A stretch of 64,000 bases of DNA from Lactobacillus corticis (GTDB lineage Bacteria > Bacillota > Bacilli > Lactobacillales > Lactobacillaceae): contig NZ_BMAY01000001.1 in NCBI RefSeq assembly GCF_018327645.1, positions 62,001 through 126,000 on the forward strand, read 5' to 3'. The position numbers and the translations under genes are program-made. The notes beneath the pieces were generated by a model. That model saw nothing but the letters and a program-made list of their open reading frames with translations, made no database searches and had not been told where the DNA came from. Below are positions 1-7,596 of the stretch, in pieces; the stretch's first letter is position 1, and each line of letters starts with the position of its first letter.

Positions 1-655
1 ATTCTTTGGACATTTTTTTATAAGCTTGATCAAGTTCATAATCGCGTTTTGCAAGCGCATGAGCATCCGAAGCAAAGGTTACTCCCTGACCTGCTGCAAT
101 CAAACGCTCTGTAAACTCCTGAACAGTCTTTCCGAAAGTTCCAACATAAGAACTGGCAGTGATCTGGGTCAAGCACCCGCTATTCAATAATCTTTCCAAT
201 TTAGTCGGATCATTGATAATGGCAGTATTCCGCTCAGGGTGTACTATAACTGGTGTGATTCCTCGAGATATTATTTGGAAAATCATTTTTTCCGTATAAG
301 CTGGTACATCTTCACTAGGAAATTCCAACATCATATAGGTGTTGTCTTCATCTGCATAAAGAATATCATCATTATCAATAGCTTCTAGTAAATCACCATT
401 AATACGAACTTCCTGTCCAGGGAAAACCTTTAGTGGAATATTGTTTTCCTCGAGTTTCCGCTTAAACTCTGATGTATACCTTAATACGTCATTTCGATGA
501 TTTACGTAACGGCCATTCATATGGTGTGGAGTCAGCAGTGCATATTCAATTCCATTTTCAACCGCAGCTTTGGCTAAACCCAAAGAGGTCTCCATATCAG
601 GTGATCCGTCATCAATACCTGGAAGTATATGGCAATGCAAATCTATATATCCCAT
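1..655 (-). CDS. PHP-type tyrosine-protein phosphatase of the eps locus (3' end outside window)
   Basis: This is a CpsB/EpsD-family manganese-dependent phosphotyrosine phosphatase, which in this family dephosphorylates the partner BY-kinase and so tunes polysaccharide export. The reading frame starts at ATG 655, preceded by AGGTGGAG, and stays open to the window edge, so the C-terminus is missing. The N-terminus reads MGYIDLHCHILPGIDDGS, the PHP metal motif (HxH followed by DDG) of the family. Later segments VIVHPERN and ASDAHAL carry further conserved metal-ligand histidines. It follows the kinase gene by about 35 bp on the same strand and is presumably co-transcribed with it. Further eps genes are expected to the left. 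Confidence 0.9.
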   Translation of the reverse strand, partial: MGYIDLHCHILPGIDDGSPDMETSLGLAKAAVENGIEYALLTPHHMNGRYVNHRNDVLRYTSEFKRKLEENNIPLKVFPGQEVRINGDLLEAIDNDDILYADEDNTYMMLEFPSEDVPAYTEKMIFQIISRGITPVIVHPERNTAIINDPTKLERLLNSGCLTQITASSYVGTFGKTVQEFTERLIAAGQGVTFASDAHALAKRDYELDQAYKKMSKE

Positions 656-689
656 TTTCTCCACCTACTGTTTATCCCAAGTGTAACCA

Positions 690-1427
690 CTATTTATCCG
701 AAGTGTAACCATAACCATAACCGTAACCGTATCCCGAATTTTTGCCTTTATGATCATTCATTACGTACCCTAAGATATTCGTCTTGCTTAATCTGAGCAT
801 GTCGACAGTACGAGCAACATCGTCTTTTCTGGTTTTACCTTCTCGAACCACTAATACAAGGCCATCCAAATGAGCAGATAAAACTTGCGTATCTGGTACT
901 TCTAAAATAGGCGGAACATCCAATACCACAATATCGTAAGCATTTCTCACGCTTTGCACAAAAGTATTCATCCTCTCAGAACTAAGTAATTCTGATGGAT
1001 TGGGTGGGATAGGCCCACTAGTTAAAATTGACATATTGTCAATTCCTGATTTTTGAATAAAGGTATCTAATCTTATTTGAGAATCATGACTAGATAAAAT
1101 TGTGGTCAATCCTTGTCGGTTTGAAAGTCCAAAAGTCTTATGTATGGTTGGTCGACGCATATCTGCATCGATAAAGAGTACTTTCTTGCCTTCCAAAGCC
1201 CAAGTAACTGCCACGTTTGCTGTAACGGTGGATTTTCCTTCACTTTGGTGGGCTGAGGTAAATGCTACAGTCTTGATTTCATGGTCTACGCTCATGAAAT
1301 GAATGTTGGTCCTGATAGTTCGAAACTCTTCTGAGGTCGGACTTGTGGGATGAGCTACTGTGATAAGTTTTACACCATTATCGATGCTATCAGTACTAGG
1401 TTTTTTCCTAAACCAATCAAATGCCAT
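690..1427 (-). CDS. CpsD/CapB-family bacterial tyrosine kinase (EpsC-like)
   Basis: This is a cytoplasmic autophosphorylating tyrosine kinase that pairs with the membrane adaptor encoded just upstream (Wzz) to control polysaccharide chain length and export. The 245-residue protein has the BY-kinase P-loop SAHQSEGKST (about residues 58-67), the Walker A' segment VLFIDADMRRP (83-93) and Walker B IVVLDVPP (166-173). The C-terminal tail (232-245) has five GY pairs, the usual site of tyrosine autophosphorylation. The gap to the wzz-like gene is 10 bp, which supports one operon. The tail is encoded by near-identical hexamers that could change number by slippage. Confidence 0.93.
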   Translation of the reverse strand: MAFDWFRKKPSTDSIDNGVKLITVAHPTSPTSEEFRTIRTNIHFMSVDHEIKTVAFTSAHQSEGKSTVTANVAVTWALEGKKVLFIDADMRRPTIHKTFGLSNRQGLTTILSSHDSQIRLDTFIQKSGIDNMSILTSGPIPPNPSELLSSERMNTFVQSVRNAYDIVVLDVPPILEVPDTQVLSAHLDGLVLVVREGKTRKDDVARTVDMLRLSKTNILGYVMNDHKGKNSGYGYGYGYGYTSDK

Positions 1428-1437
1428 TGTTCTCCTC

Positions 1438-2295
1438 CTAAACTCTATGTTTGCTTGAACGCTTTGGCTTCAATGCTGACATATTGCGTACACTATCCTC
1501 AAGTTCAATATGAGAAACGACACCTAAATTTGTCAAGCCCATTTCTTGTGTCATAAAGGTATCATCGCGAACGGTAACATCAAATAGTTCTCGTAAGACA
1601 ATAATTAGAATACTTATTACAAAACCAGCTAACAAACCCACTGCCACATATAATTTAACTCGTGGAGAAGATGGTCTAGTTGGCGCAACAGCTCGAGCGA
1701 CGATTGTTACATTTTCAACCGACATAATTTGAGCAATTTTCTTCTTAAATACTTTTGCAGTCGTGTTAGCAATCGCTTTGGCCCGCTCAGGGTTAGTATC
1801 GACTACATTTATGGAAAAGACTTGAGAATTTTGATTGCTTGATACAGAAATTTCCTTTGCCAGGGTTGCTTTACTTACGTTGTAAGCCTTGCCACTCTGC
1901 TCATAAACAGCCTTGGTAGCTTTCTTAACTAATTTTTTTGTACCGTCTGACAAAGTTTTGTATTTTGCCGGCTGAGCTTTTTTAACCAGCTTAGTAGGAT
2001 GTGCCAACTCACTCTTGGTATCACTCAAAATAACATCATTTTTGATAAGATCCTTGTAGGTTGTAATTACTTGGATACCAGCTTGTTGAGCTTGATAAGC
2101 TTGACCGGCATCATTTTTATTAGTCTTTTGGTTTACTAAGACCTGTGTGCTAGCTGTATATTTAGGTGTTATAGCTATCTCAGTATAGCCCCAGGCAAGC
2201 AAACCTAAGCCTACTGTCCAGAGGACAATGCTCAAAACATGTTCTTTTAAAAGCGTAAGCAATCTACGCAAGTCGATCGTGTTTTCAGTATTCAA
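1438..2295 (-). CDS. Wzz/CpsC-family chain-length determinant and kinase adaptor
   Basis: This is a membrane protein of the polysaccharide co-polymerase family that sets chain length and activates the cognate tyrosine kinase. The 285-residue protein has a first membrane segment near residues 19-36, a long extracytoplasmic region rich in Lys and Ala, and a second membrane segment near 217-238. The second segment is preceded by ARAVAPTRPSSPR, matching the Pro-rich motif seen before TM2 in Wzz proteins. The cytoplasmic C-terminal tail is short, consistent with a split adaptor/kinase arrangement. It sits between the LCP and kinase genes with gaps of 16 and 10 bp. Confidence 0.92.
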   Translation of the reverse strand: MNTENTIDLRRLLTLLKEHVLSIVLWTVGLGLLAWGYTEIAITPKYTASTQVLVNQKTNKNDAGQAYQAQQAGIQVITTYKDLIKNDVILSDTKSELAHPTKLVKKAQPAKYKTLSDGTKKLVKKATKAVYEQSGKAYNVSKATLAKEISVSSNQNSQVFSINVVDTNPERAKAIANTTAKVFKKKIAQIMSVENVTIVARAVAPTRPSSPRVKLYVAVGLLAGFVISILIIVLRELFDVTVRDDTFMTQEMGLTNLGVVSHIELEDSVRNMSALKPKRSSKHRV

Positions 2296-2311
2296 TTTAA
2301 TATTTCTCTCC

Positions 2312-3304
2312 CTACTCTACTGTTTTGGTTTTCAATCCCAAAGACTTTCTAACCTCATTACTTACTCTTTGGCGCTCACTCTTTGAAACTACTTCAAATG
2401 ATACACCATCAATATTCGACGTAGTTCCTTGAGCATGGTCCGACTTAATTGTACCTAATGCTGAACGGTAGCTAGTTGCTAATTTGAGCATTGAGTTCAA
2501 ACTTAGGTCAGTCTGAACTTGCTTAGATACCGAATCCAAAAACTCATTATTGAGCAATGTTCGATAAGAGGCAGATTCCTTAAGCAGCGCCATAACAACC
2601 AAACGCTGTCTTTCTTGACGTCCATAGTCCCCTCTTGGATCATCATATCGCATTCGACTGAAGGCCAAAGCTTTTTTGCCGTTCATGTGGTAAGTGACAT
2701 TTTTCTTAAAGCTATAACCTTCATAGCTAAACGTCAAAGGTGATTTAACGTCAACGCCTCCTACTTGATTGATTGCCTTTTCCAAACCGCCCATGTTTAT
2801 TAAGCCATATGCATAAATTGGAACACTAAATTCATTCTTAATTACAGAGATAGTTTCATCTACTCCTCCGTAAGTATATGCTGCATTAATCTTTGAAGGG
2901 GAATATTGGCTATACCCGGGAAGATTAACCTTCATGTCACGTGGAACGCTGACAATTAATGTCTTATGTGTTTTAGGGTTCAACGTGATCATCATGATCG
3001 TATCAGTTCTTCCCTTATAGCTACGCCCAAGCGCGCCGGTATCAGTCCCCATCACTAAAATACTTATTGGCTTTGAGGCATTCATCTGACTTGTCAAACC
3101 ACTGGTAGTCTTATTTGATTTGTTATACATATTATTCGAAGCATTTCGGACGTTCCGATAAGCCAGAACTCCAAAACAAGCTAACACTACCACCACAAAT
3201 ATTGCTAAGACTCCCAGCCATTTTAGCCAGCGCTTGTGATGACGGTGATGGTGGTGGTGATGGTTTCTATTTATACCACTACTACGTTTTATTTCTTCGC
3301 TCAC
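2312..3304 (-). CDS. LytR-CpsA-Psr (LCP) family protein, first gene of the eps operon
   Basis: LCP proteins transfer undecaprenyl-linked polymers to the cell wall and are often annotated as EpsA regulators in lactobacilli. I chose the GTG at 3304 because GGGAG lies 6 bases upstream and because the resulting N-terminus matches the paralogue at 5343-6404. An upstream TTG-type extension to 3367 has no comparable site. The protein is 330 residues: a cytoplasmic His-rich stretch (six His at 15-20, two at 22-23), one membrane helix at about 30-47, then an extracellular LCP domain. That domain has the conserved GTDTG, GRTDT and VPRDMK motifs with the catalytic Arg and Asp residues. An 18-bp perfect palindrome lies in its promoter. 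Confidence 0.9.
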   Translation of the reverse strand: MSEEIKRSSGINRNHHHHHHRHHKRWLKWLGVLAIFVVVVLACFGVLAYRNVRNASNNMYNKSNKTTSGLTSQMNASKPISILVMGTDTGALGRSYKGRTDTIMMITLNPKTHKTLIVSVPRDMKVNLPGYSQYSPSKINAAYTYGGVDETISVIKNEFSVPIYAYGLINMGGLEKAINQVGGVDVKSPLTFSYEGYSFKKNVTYHMNGKKALAFSRMRYDDPRGDYGRQERQRLVVMALLKESASYRTLLNNEFLDSVSKQVQTDLSLNSMLKLATSYRSALGTIKSDHAQGTTSNIDGVSFEVVSKSERQRVSNEVRKSLGLKTKTVE

Positions 3305-3403
3305 GATTATCTCCCAAAACAACGTTACGAAATCTAACGAACCTATTCTATCCAAAAATTGGTTCAAATTGTCAAGATTCTATCGAATCGAGCAACTCAA
3401 AAT

Positions 3404-3437
3404 AGTATACCATGTTTCTTTGATATTTAAATATCAA
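3404..3437 (-). promoter_or_regulatory. Candidate eps promoter with 18-bp palindromic operator
   Basis: On the minus strand a -10 hexamer TATACT occupies 3409-3404. The region where the -35 would fall (3427-3432) is inside the perfect palindrome TTGATATTTAAATATCAA (3420-3437). This geometry suggests that a dimeric regulator could compete with RNA polymerase. The -35 itself is poor, so the promoter may need activation or may be weak. Confidence 0.5.
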
Positions 3438-3624
3438 GTTCAATTTTACTTTTTAAATCAAAATAAATAGTTCAAAACATTTTTAATCCTAAATATGAAA
3501 TATTGTTCATCGAAGTTTATTACTGCTGCCTTCCTTTTAGCAATATTTTTAGTTATAGATGAACACATCAATTCAAAAAATATTTTTCACAGCTTGATTA
3601 TAAATAAACTGAAGGCATGAATAA

Positions 3625-3661
3625 GAAAAATAAAAAAAGTAACTGCATTTTCAGTTACTTT
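3625..3661 (-). terminator. Intrinsic terminator after the Wzx-like gene
   Basis: On the minus strand the inverted repeat AAAGTAACTG / CAGTTACTTT with a 6-base loop is followed by a T tract (A run at 3632-3638). It lies just after the flippase stop codon and separates that gene from the eps operon. Confidence 0.8.
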
Positions 3662-3672
3662 TGAGGTGAAAA

Positions 3673-5094
3673 CTATTTTCGCTTTTTAATAATCTCTTTG
3701 GCATAGAATAAAATTTTTGGTCTTGTAATTATTATCATGATCGCATAAACAATTACTCCAATTAGAACTTCAATAACCATGGTAAACAAATTAAAAGTCC
3801 ATAAGTTGTTCAAGTAAAACACAATTGCAAACATTACCACGCCACTAATAAGATATTTAAAAAAGTCTTGGAAGAGCCGAACAAAATGCAAATCATGTCG
3901 AACCATATATAATTGATAACTTGTAACAACCGCCTCTGATAGCACGGTTACTGCCATGCCGCCCTTCAAACCGAAAATTTTTGTAAATGGATAAATGGCA
4001 ATAGTACTAAAAACCGCAGCTGCCACTAGCGTTTTGGTAAAATCATTTGTTCTTTTTACCGGTAGCAAATACTGGATACCAATTGCATTGGACCATGCAA
4101 TTAAGACGATATTTATTGCTTCGATCATCATCACAGGTCCAACTGGAGCAAATTTTCTTCCATAGAAAAATGGTGCCAATTTTAGCGAAATTGCTGCCAA
4201 ACCAAAAGCCATTGGGATTGCAATCAATGAAACAAAGTCAAACGATCTGTAAAGTATTTCCTTTACCTTTTCATGATTTCCCTTTGCAAATTCATTAGAG
4301 GCTTTTGGCAAAATTACAGTACCGGTCGCTGTAACAATTGCTAATATAGCTTGAACTATTTGGTCTGAATTATTATAGAAGCCAGTCGCCGTTGCCCCAA
4401 CTACCACACCAACAACCGTCTTATTAAGCGTCGAGTATAATTTTGTAGCAACTGAGGGGATAAATAGCACAATTGATTCTTTCAAGTGCTTTAACGGCCT
4501 TAAGTCCTTTACGTTTACTGGAACCAAAAGTCTTTTTAGCGTTGGCCAAAGGGTCAAATTTCCTAAGAGCAACGAAAAAGCATTAATCAAAATATAGATC
4601 CAAGTATCACCAGCGTGCCGCACAAAGACAAAAATGCTGATAAAACTGACTAATTTTACTAGAGTATTTCGCGTTACAGTTCGCTTGAAATCTTCTATCC
4701 CAACGTAAAGCCAAGAGATATCAAACATCCCGGCGATAATGTTGACACTTTGCAGCCAAAGTAAAAAGTAATACTTACCGTATAGTTGAGTAAAAATTGC
4801 AAAAATCACCAGCGTAATTAGGGTCATTGCGAATTTTACAGACTGAATTTCCCAAAAGGTTTTGGACATTTTATAGCGATCTTTACGGACATATGCAATC
4901 TGCCGATCGCCATAATAGGCAACCCCAATACTTGCTATCAAGGTAAACCAATTAATAATTGAAAAGGTGAATGAATAATCTCCATAACCTCTCGGACCCA
5001 ATACCCGTGAAATGTAGGGAGAAGTAATTAAAGGCAGGATAATTGCTAGTAGCTGGTAGGATGCATTATACAAATAGTTTTTGATAACTCTCAC
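3673..5094 (-). CDS. Polysaccharide flippase (Wzx/MATE-like, MOP superfamily)
   Basis: This is a probable lipid-linked oligosaccharide flippase that moves repeat units across the membrane. The 473-residue protein is almost entirely hydrophobic, with about 12-14 predicted membrane segments and the family-typical N-terminus (NYLYNASYQLLAIILPLITSPYISRVLG). It starts with GTG at 5094; the nearest ribosome-site-like AAGGAAAG is rather far (about 13 bases), so the start is less certain than the family call. The gene is AT-rich with AT-ending codons, unlike the genes after 6.5 kb. It is flanked by its own promoter and terminator, so it is probably a separate unit that serves the neighbouring eps locus. 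Confidence 0.88.
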   Translation of the reverse strand: MRVIKNYLYNASYQLLAIILPLITSPYISRVLGPRGYGDYSFTFSIINWFTLIASIGVAYYGDRQIAYVRKDRYKMSKTFWEIQSVKFAMTLITLVIFAIFTQLYGKYYFLLWLQSVNIIAGMFDISWLYVGIEDFKRTVTRNTLVKLVSFISIFVFVRHAGDTWIYILINAFSLLLGNLTLWPTLKRLLVPVNVKDLRPLKHLKESIVLFIPSVATKLYSTLNKTVVGVVVGATATGFYNNSDQIVQAILAIVTATGTVILPKASNEFAKGNHEKVKEILYRSFDFVSLIAIPMAFGLAAISLKLAPFFYGRKFAPVGPVMMIEAINIVLIAWSNAIGIQYLLPVKRTNDFTKTLVAAAVFSTIAIYPFTKIFGLKGGMAVTVLSEAVVTSYQLYMVRHDLHFVRLFQDFFKYLISGVVMFAIVFYLNNLWTFNLFTMVIEVLIGVIVYAIMIIITRPKILFYAKEIIKKRK

Positions 5095-5122
5095 GATGTG
5101 TCTTTACTTTCCTTCTTCTCAC

Positions 5123-5138
5123 TAGGTCAAATGACCTA
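5123..5138. promoter_or_regulatory. Perfect 16-bp palindrome in the flippase leader
   Basis: TAGGTCAAATGACCTA consists of two 7-bp arms separated by two bases. It lies between the candidate -10 (TATAAT on the minus strand, 5174-5169) and the GTG start of the flippase gene, at about +24 to +39 of the expected transcript. That position suits a roadblock-type repressor operator. No regulator is identified. Confidence 0.45.
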
Positions 5139-5168
5139 AATCATTAAATTTGATAAACTCAAATAATT

Positions 5169-5174
5169 ATTATA
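5169..5174 (-). promoter_or_regulatory. Candidate -10 element of the flippase gene
   Basis: A TATAAT on the minus strand lies about 75 bases upstream of the flippase start. The matching -35 position reads TTTCTT with a 17-bp spacer, which is weak. Confidence 0.4.
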
Positions 5175-5291
5175 GCCCTACCTTGCACTGAAAGAAAAGA
5201 GTATGACTAGTTTAAGAAGCTAGTAAGTACAAATACATGAATTCTTTTCTTAACGAATCGTATTGACTAATACTTTTCAAACAGCACTGTT

Positions 5292-5342
5292 TTAAAAAAA
5301 TCTCTAAAATTAAGTCTTAAAAACCTAATTTAGAGATTTCTT
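5292..5342 (-). terminator. Intrinsic terminator after the second LCP gene
   Basis: TCTCTAAAATTA (5301-5312) pairs with TAATTTAGAGA (5326-5336) with a single bulge. On the minus strand it is followed by seven T residues. Confidence 0.8.
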
Positions 5343-6404
5343 TTAGTTTCTCATAACATAACTAGCGGCATTGGCTTTAACTGTAACAGTATTCAAGTCC
5401 AGAGCCTTTCTAAGCTCATCAGAAACTCGTTGTCGCTCAGAACGACTAACCACTTCAATTTCCATTACGCCAAATTGTGGGTTATTAGTTTGCTTACTTA
5501 CACCCTGTGCGTGATCAGTCTTGACATTCTTGTTAGCCTTACGATAGTCCATTCCTATCTTGTACATTTGCCCCATAGTTAGATCAGTTTGCATTTCACT
5601 GGAAATGGATTTCAAAAATTCTGAATTTAACAAAGTCGAAGGGGAAACAGATTTCTTCAATAAGGCCACCACGACCCGCCGATCACGTTCTTGACGACCA
5701 TAGTCTTGTTCAGGATCTCCATGTCGCAATTGGGCAAAGGCTAATGCTTCTTTACCATCCATATGGTAAGACTTGCCTTTAACAAAGTTATATCCCAAAT
5801 TGCTAAATGTCAGAGGTGAAACCACATCAATACCGCCAACTTGGTCGATAGCTTTCTTTAAACCGCCCATGTTAATTAGCATGTAGCCATCAATTGGTAC
5901 ACTGTAGTATTTATCGATGGTTTTAATGGTTTCACTAACTCCACCCAAAGTGTAGGCAGAATTCATTTTGGTGACGCCGTATTGCTTATAGTCTGGGAAA
6001 ATAGCATTGGAGTCCCGTGGAATGCTGACAATTGTCGTGGATTCCTTTTGCGGATTTATTGACATCATCATCATGGTGTCAGTTCGACCTTTATAATCCC
6101 GCCCTAATGCACCGGTATCGGTTCCTAAAAGCAAAATATTGATTGGTTTTTTCTGCTTCAGTAAATTGTCTAAACTTCTACCTTTGTTGCTCGTAGTTGT
6201 CTTAGCAACGGGATTATACATGGTGTTGGTAGCATCCCGCACATTGCGATACATCATTACGCCAATTACGCCAGCTACTACAAGCAAAAGGACAACTATT
6301 ACGCCAACCCAGCGCCAAATCTTTTTTCTTCGATGATGGTGGTGATGATGGTGTGAATTAGCATTTGTATGCCGCGTTATGTTTGGTTCTTTATTTTCGC
6401 TCAT
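5343..6404 (-). CDS. Second LytR-CpsA-Psr (LCP) family protein
   Basis: This is a paralogue of the LCP gene at 2312-3304 and presumably attaches a wall polymer (teichoic acid or capsular glycan) to peptidoglycan on the outer face of the membrane. The ATG at 6404 has GGGGAG four bases upstream; an in-frame TTG four codons earlier overlaps that site and is rejected. The protein is 353 residues: a His-rich cytoplasmic N-terminus (seven consecutive His at 18-24, then RRKK), one membrane helix at about 31-50, and an LCP domain with GTDTG, GRTDT and IPRDS motifs. Its own terminator follows and a palindrome lies in its leader, so it is probably monocistronic. Confidence 0.9.
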   Translation of the reverse strand: MSENKEPNITRHTNANSHHHHHHHRRKKIWRWVGVIVVLLLVVAGVIGVMMYRNVRDATNTMYNPVAKTTTSNKGRSLDNLLKQKKPINILLLGTDTGALGRDYKGRTDTMMMMSINPQKESTTIVSIPRDSNAIFPDYKQYGVTKMNSAYTLGGVSETIKTIDKYYSVPIDGYMLINMGGLKKAIDQVGGIDVVSPLTFSNLGYNFVKGKSYHMDGKEALAFAQLRHGDPEQDYGRQERDRRVVVALLKKSVSPSTLLNSEFLKSISSEMQTDLTMGQMYKIGMDYRKANKNVKTDHAQGVSKQTNNPQFGVMEIEVVSRSERQRVSDELRKALDLNTVTVKANAASYVMRN

Positions 6405-6434
6405 AATTCTCCCCAAAGGATTTTAAATTCTAGT

Positions 6435-6454
6435 AATTATTCAAGTGAATAATT
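6435..6454. promoter_or_regulatory. Inverted repeat in the leader of the second LCP gene
   Basis: AATTATTCA and TGAATAATT form perfect 9-bp arms separated by AG. The repeat lies 31-50 bases upstream of the start codon and downstream of candidate -10 sequences (TATACT on the minus strand near 6476 and 6500). It may be an operator or an mRNA hairpin. Confidence 0.4.
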
Positions 6455-6549
6455 AATCAACTACTAGAGTATAGTACAAAAAATTTCCTAGCACAGTATA
6501 ACATGAAATCAATGTGTATAAACATCTATTCAATAATTAAATATTCGCA

Positions 6550-6580
6550 AATAAAAAACGATTGCCGCAGCAATCGTTTG
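6550..6580 (-). terminator. Intrinsic terminator of trxB
   Basis: On the minus strand AAACGATTGC pairs with GCAATCGTTT around a short loop, followed by TTTTAT. It lies immediately downstream of the trxB stop codon. Confidence 0.85.
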
Positions 6581-6588
6581 TTTTCTCT

Positions 6589-7518
6589 TTACTTTACTCG
6601 TAATTCTTGCAGGTACTTGTAAGCGCCTTGGCCGGCAATACTGCCGTCGCCTACCGCATTGGAAATTTGGCGCAATTCTTTTGCCCGGACATCCCCGAGG
6701 GCAAAAATTCCTGGCACGCTAGTTTCCATCGCCTCATTGGTCTTTACCCAGCCATGGTCATCCAAAATCCCTAAGTGTTCAAATGGCTTGGTTTGTGGCA
6801 CGGTACCAACATAAATGAAGACGCCGCCGACTTTCAAGATCTTCTCTTCGCCAGTTTCCTTGTCCTTGTACTTAACGCCGGTTACTCGGTTTTCATCGCC
6901 GACAATTTCTTCGGTTTGCGCATTCCAGACAAAATTCATCTTATCATTGGCAAAGGCCATCTTTTGCAAGGTCGGTTGAGCCCGCAATTGGTCGCGCCGG
7001 TGCACCACGGTCACGCTCTTAGCAAGTTGGGCGAGGTAGAAGCCTTCTTCAATGGCTGAGTCGCCGCCACCAATAACGGCAATGTCGTCGCCTTTAAAGA
7101 AAGCCGCGTCGCAGACCGCACAGTAGGAAACTCCGCGGCCTGAATATTCTTCTTCGCCAGGCACGCCCAGCTTCTTATGGTCGCTCCCTGTTGCAATAAT
7201 TACTGCTGGTGCCGTATATGACTCAATGTCCGTCGTGACGGTCTTCAGATTGCCATCAACCGTCACACTCTGCACATCGCCATATTCAAAGTCTGGTTCA
7301 AACTTCTTGGCAGTTTGATACATTTTTTCGGCCAATTCTGGGCCCTTAATTTCGCTAAAACCCGGATAGTTGTCAATTGCATCAGTATTGTTCATTTGAC
7401 CGCCGTAGGGGCCGCGATCAAGCATCAGGACCTTCAAGTTGGCCCGGGCTGCATAGAGAGCAGCCGTCATCCCGCCAGGACCGGCACCAATAATAATTAC
7501 GTCATATTCTTTGGTCAT
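6589..7518 (-). CDS. trxB: Thioredoxin-disulfide reductase
   Basis: This is an FAD- and NADPH-dependent enzyme that reduces thioredoxin in the cytoplasm. ATG 7518 is preceded by AGAGGTG and gives 309 residues, the usual family length; the open frame runs upstream to 7587 without support. The FAD-binding GAGPGG is at residues 11-16, the redox centre CAVC at 133-136 and the NADPH-binding GGGDS at 150-154. The C-terminal ALGDVRAK segment is the second FAD motif. The adjacent gpsA gene on the same strand is 78 bp upstream. The spacing and the terminator suggest that trxB is the last gene of the unit or has its own promoter. Confidence 0.97.
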   Translation of the reverse strand: MTKEYDVIIIGAGPGGMTAALYAARANLKVLMLDRGPYGGQMNNTDAIDNYPGFSEIKGPELAEKMYQTAKKFEPDFEYGDVQSVTVDGNLKTVTTDIESYTAPAVIIATGSDHKKLGVPGEEEYSGRGVSYCAVCDAAFFKGDDIAVIGGGDSAIEEGFYLAQLAKSVTVVHRRDQLRAQPTLQKMAFANDKMNFVWNAQTEEIVGDENRVTGVKYKDKETGEEKILKVGGVFIYVGTVPQTKPFEHLGILDDHGWVKTNEAMETSVPGIFALGDVRAKELRQISNAVGDGSIAGQGAYKYLQELRVK

Positions 7519-7596
7519 GCTAAGCACCTCTTTATTAATCTTACTTTTAGTAAGTAATATGTTACCCCATGCTGGGAATAAGTGCAAGAGTTTTGC

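Larger units (their letters stand above)
3305..3672. other. Intergenic region with eps promoter, palindrome and flippase terminator
   Basis: This stretch of about 370 bases holds no convincing gene. On the minus strand it contains the candidate eps promoter and operator (3404-3437) and the terminator of the flippase gene (3625-3661). A TTGACA at 3370-3375 with TAGAAT at 3345-3350 could be a second promoter, but the spacer is 19 bp. Between them is an AT-rich stretch with a loose inverted repeat (TGTTCATC at 3504-3511 and GATGAACA at 3558-3565) of unknown meaning. Confidence 0.6.

Noticed and set aside
3345-3375. Second eps promoter TTGACA...TAGAAT
   Set aside because: The 19-bp spacer is too long for a confident call; noted only in the intergenic entry.
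3504-3565. Loose inverted repeat as a mobile-element end
   Set aside because: The 8-bp arms are 46 bases apart, with no transposase, target duplication or second copy.
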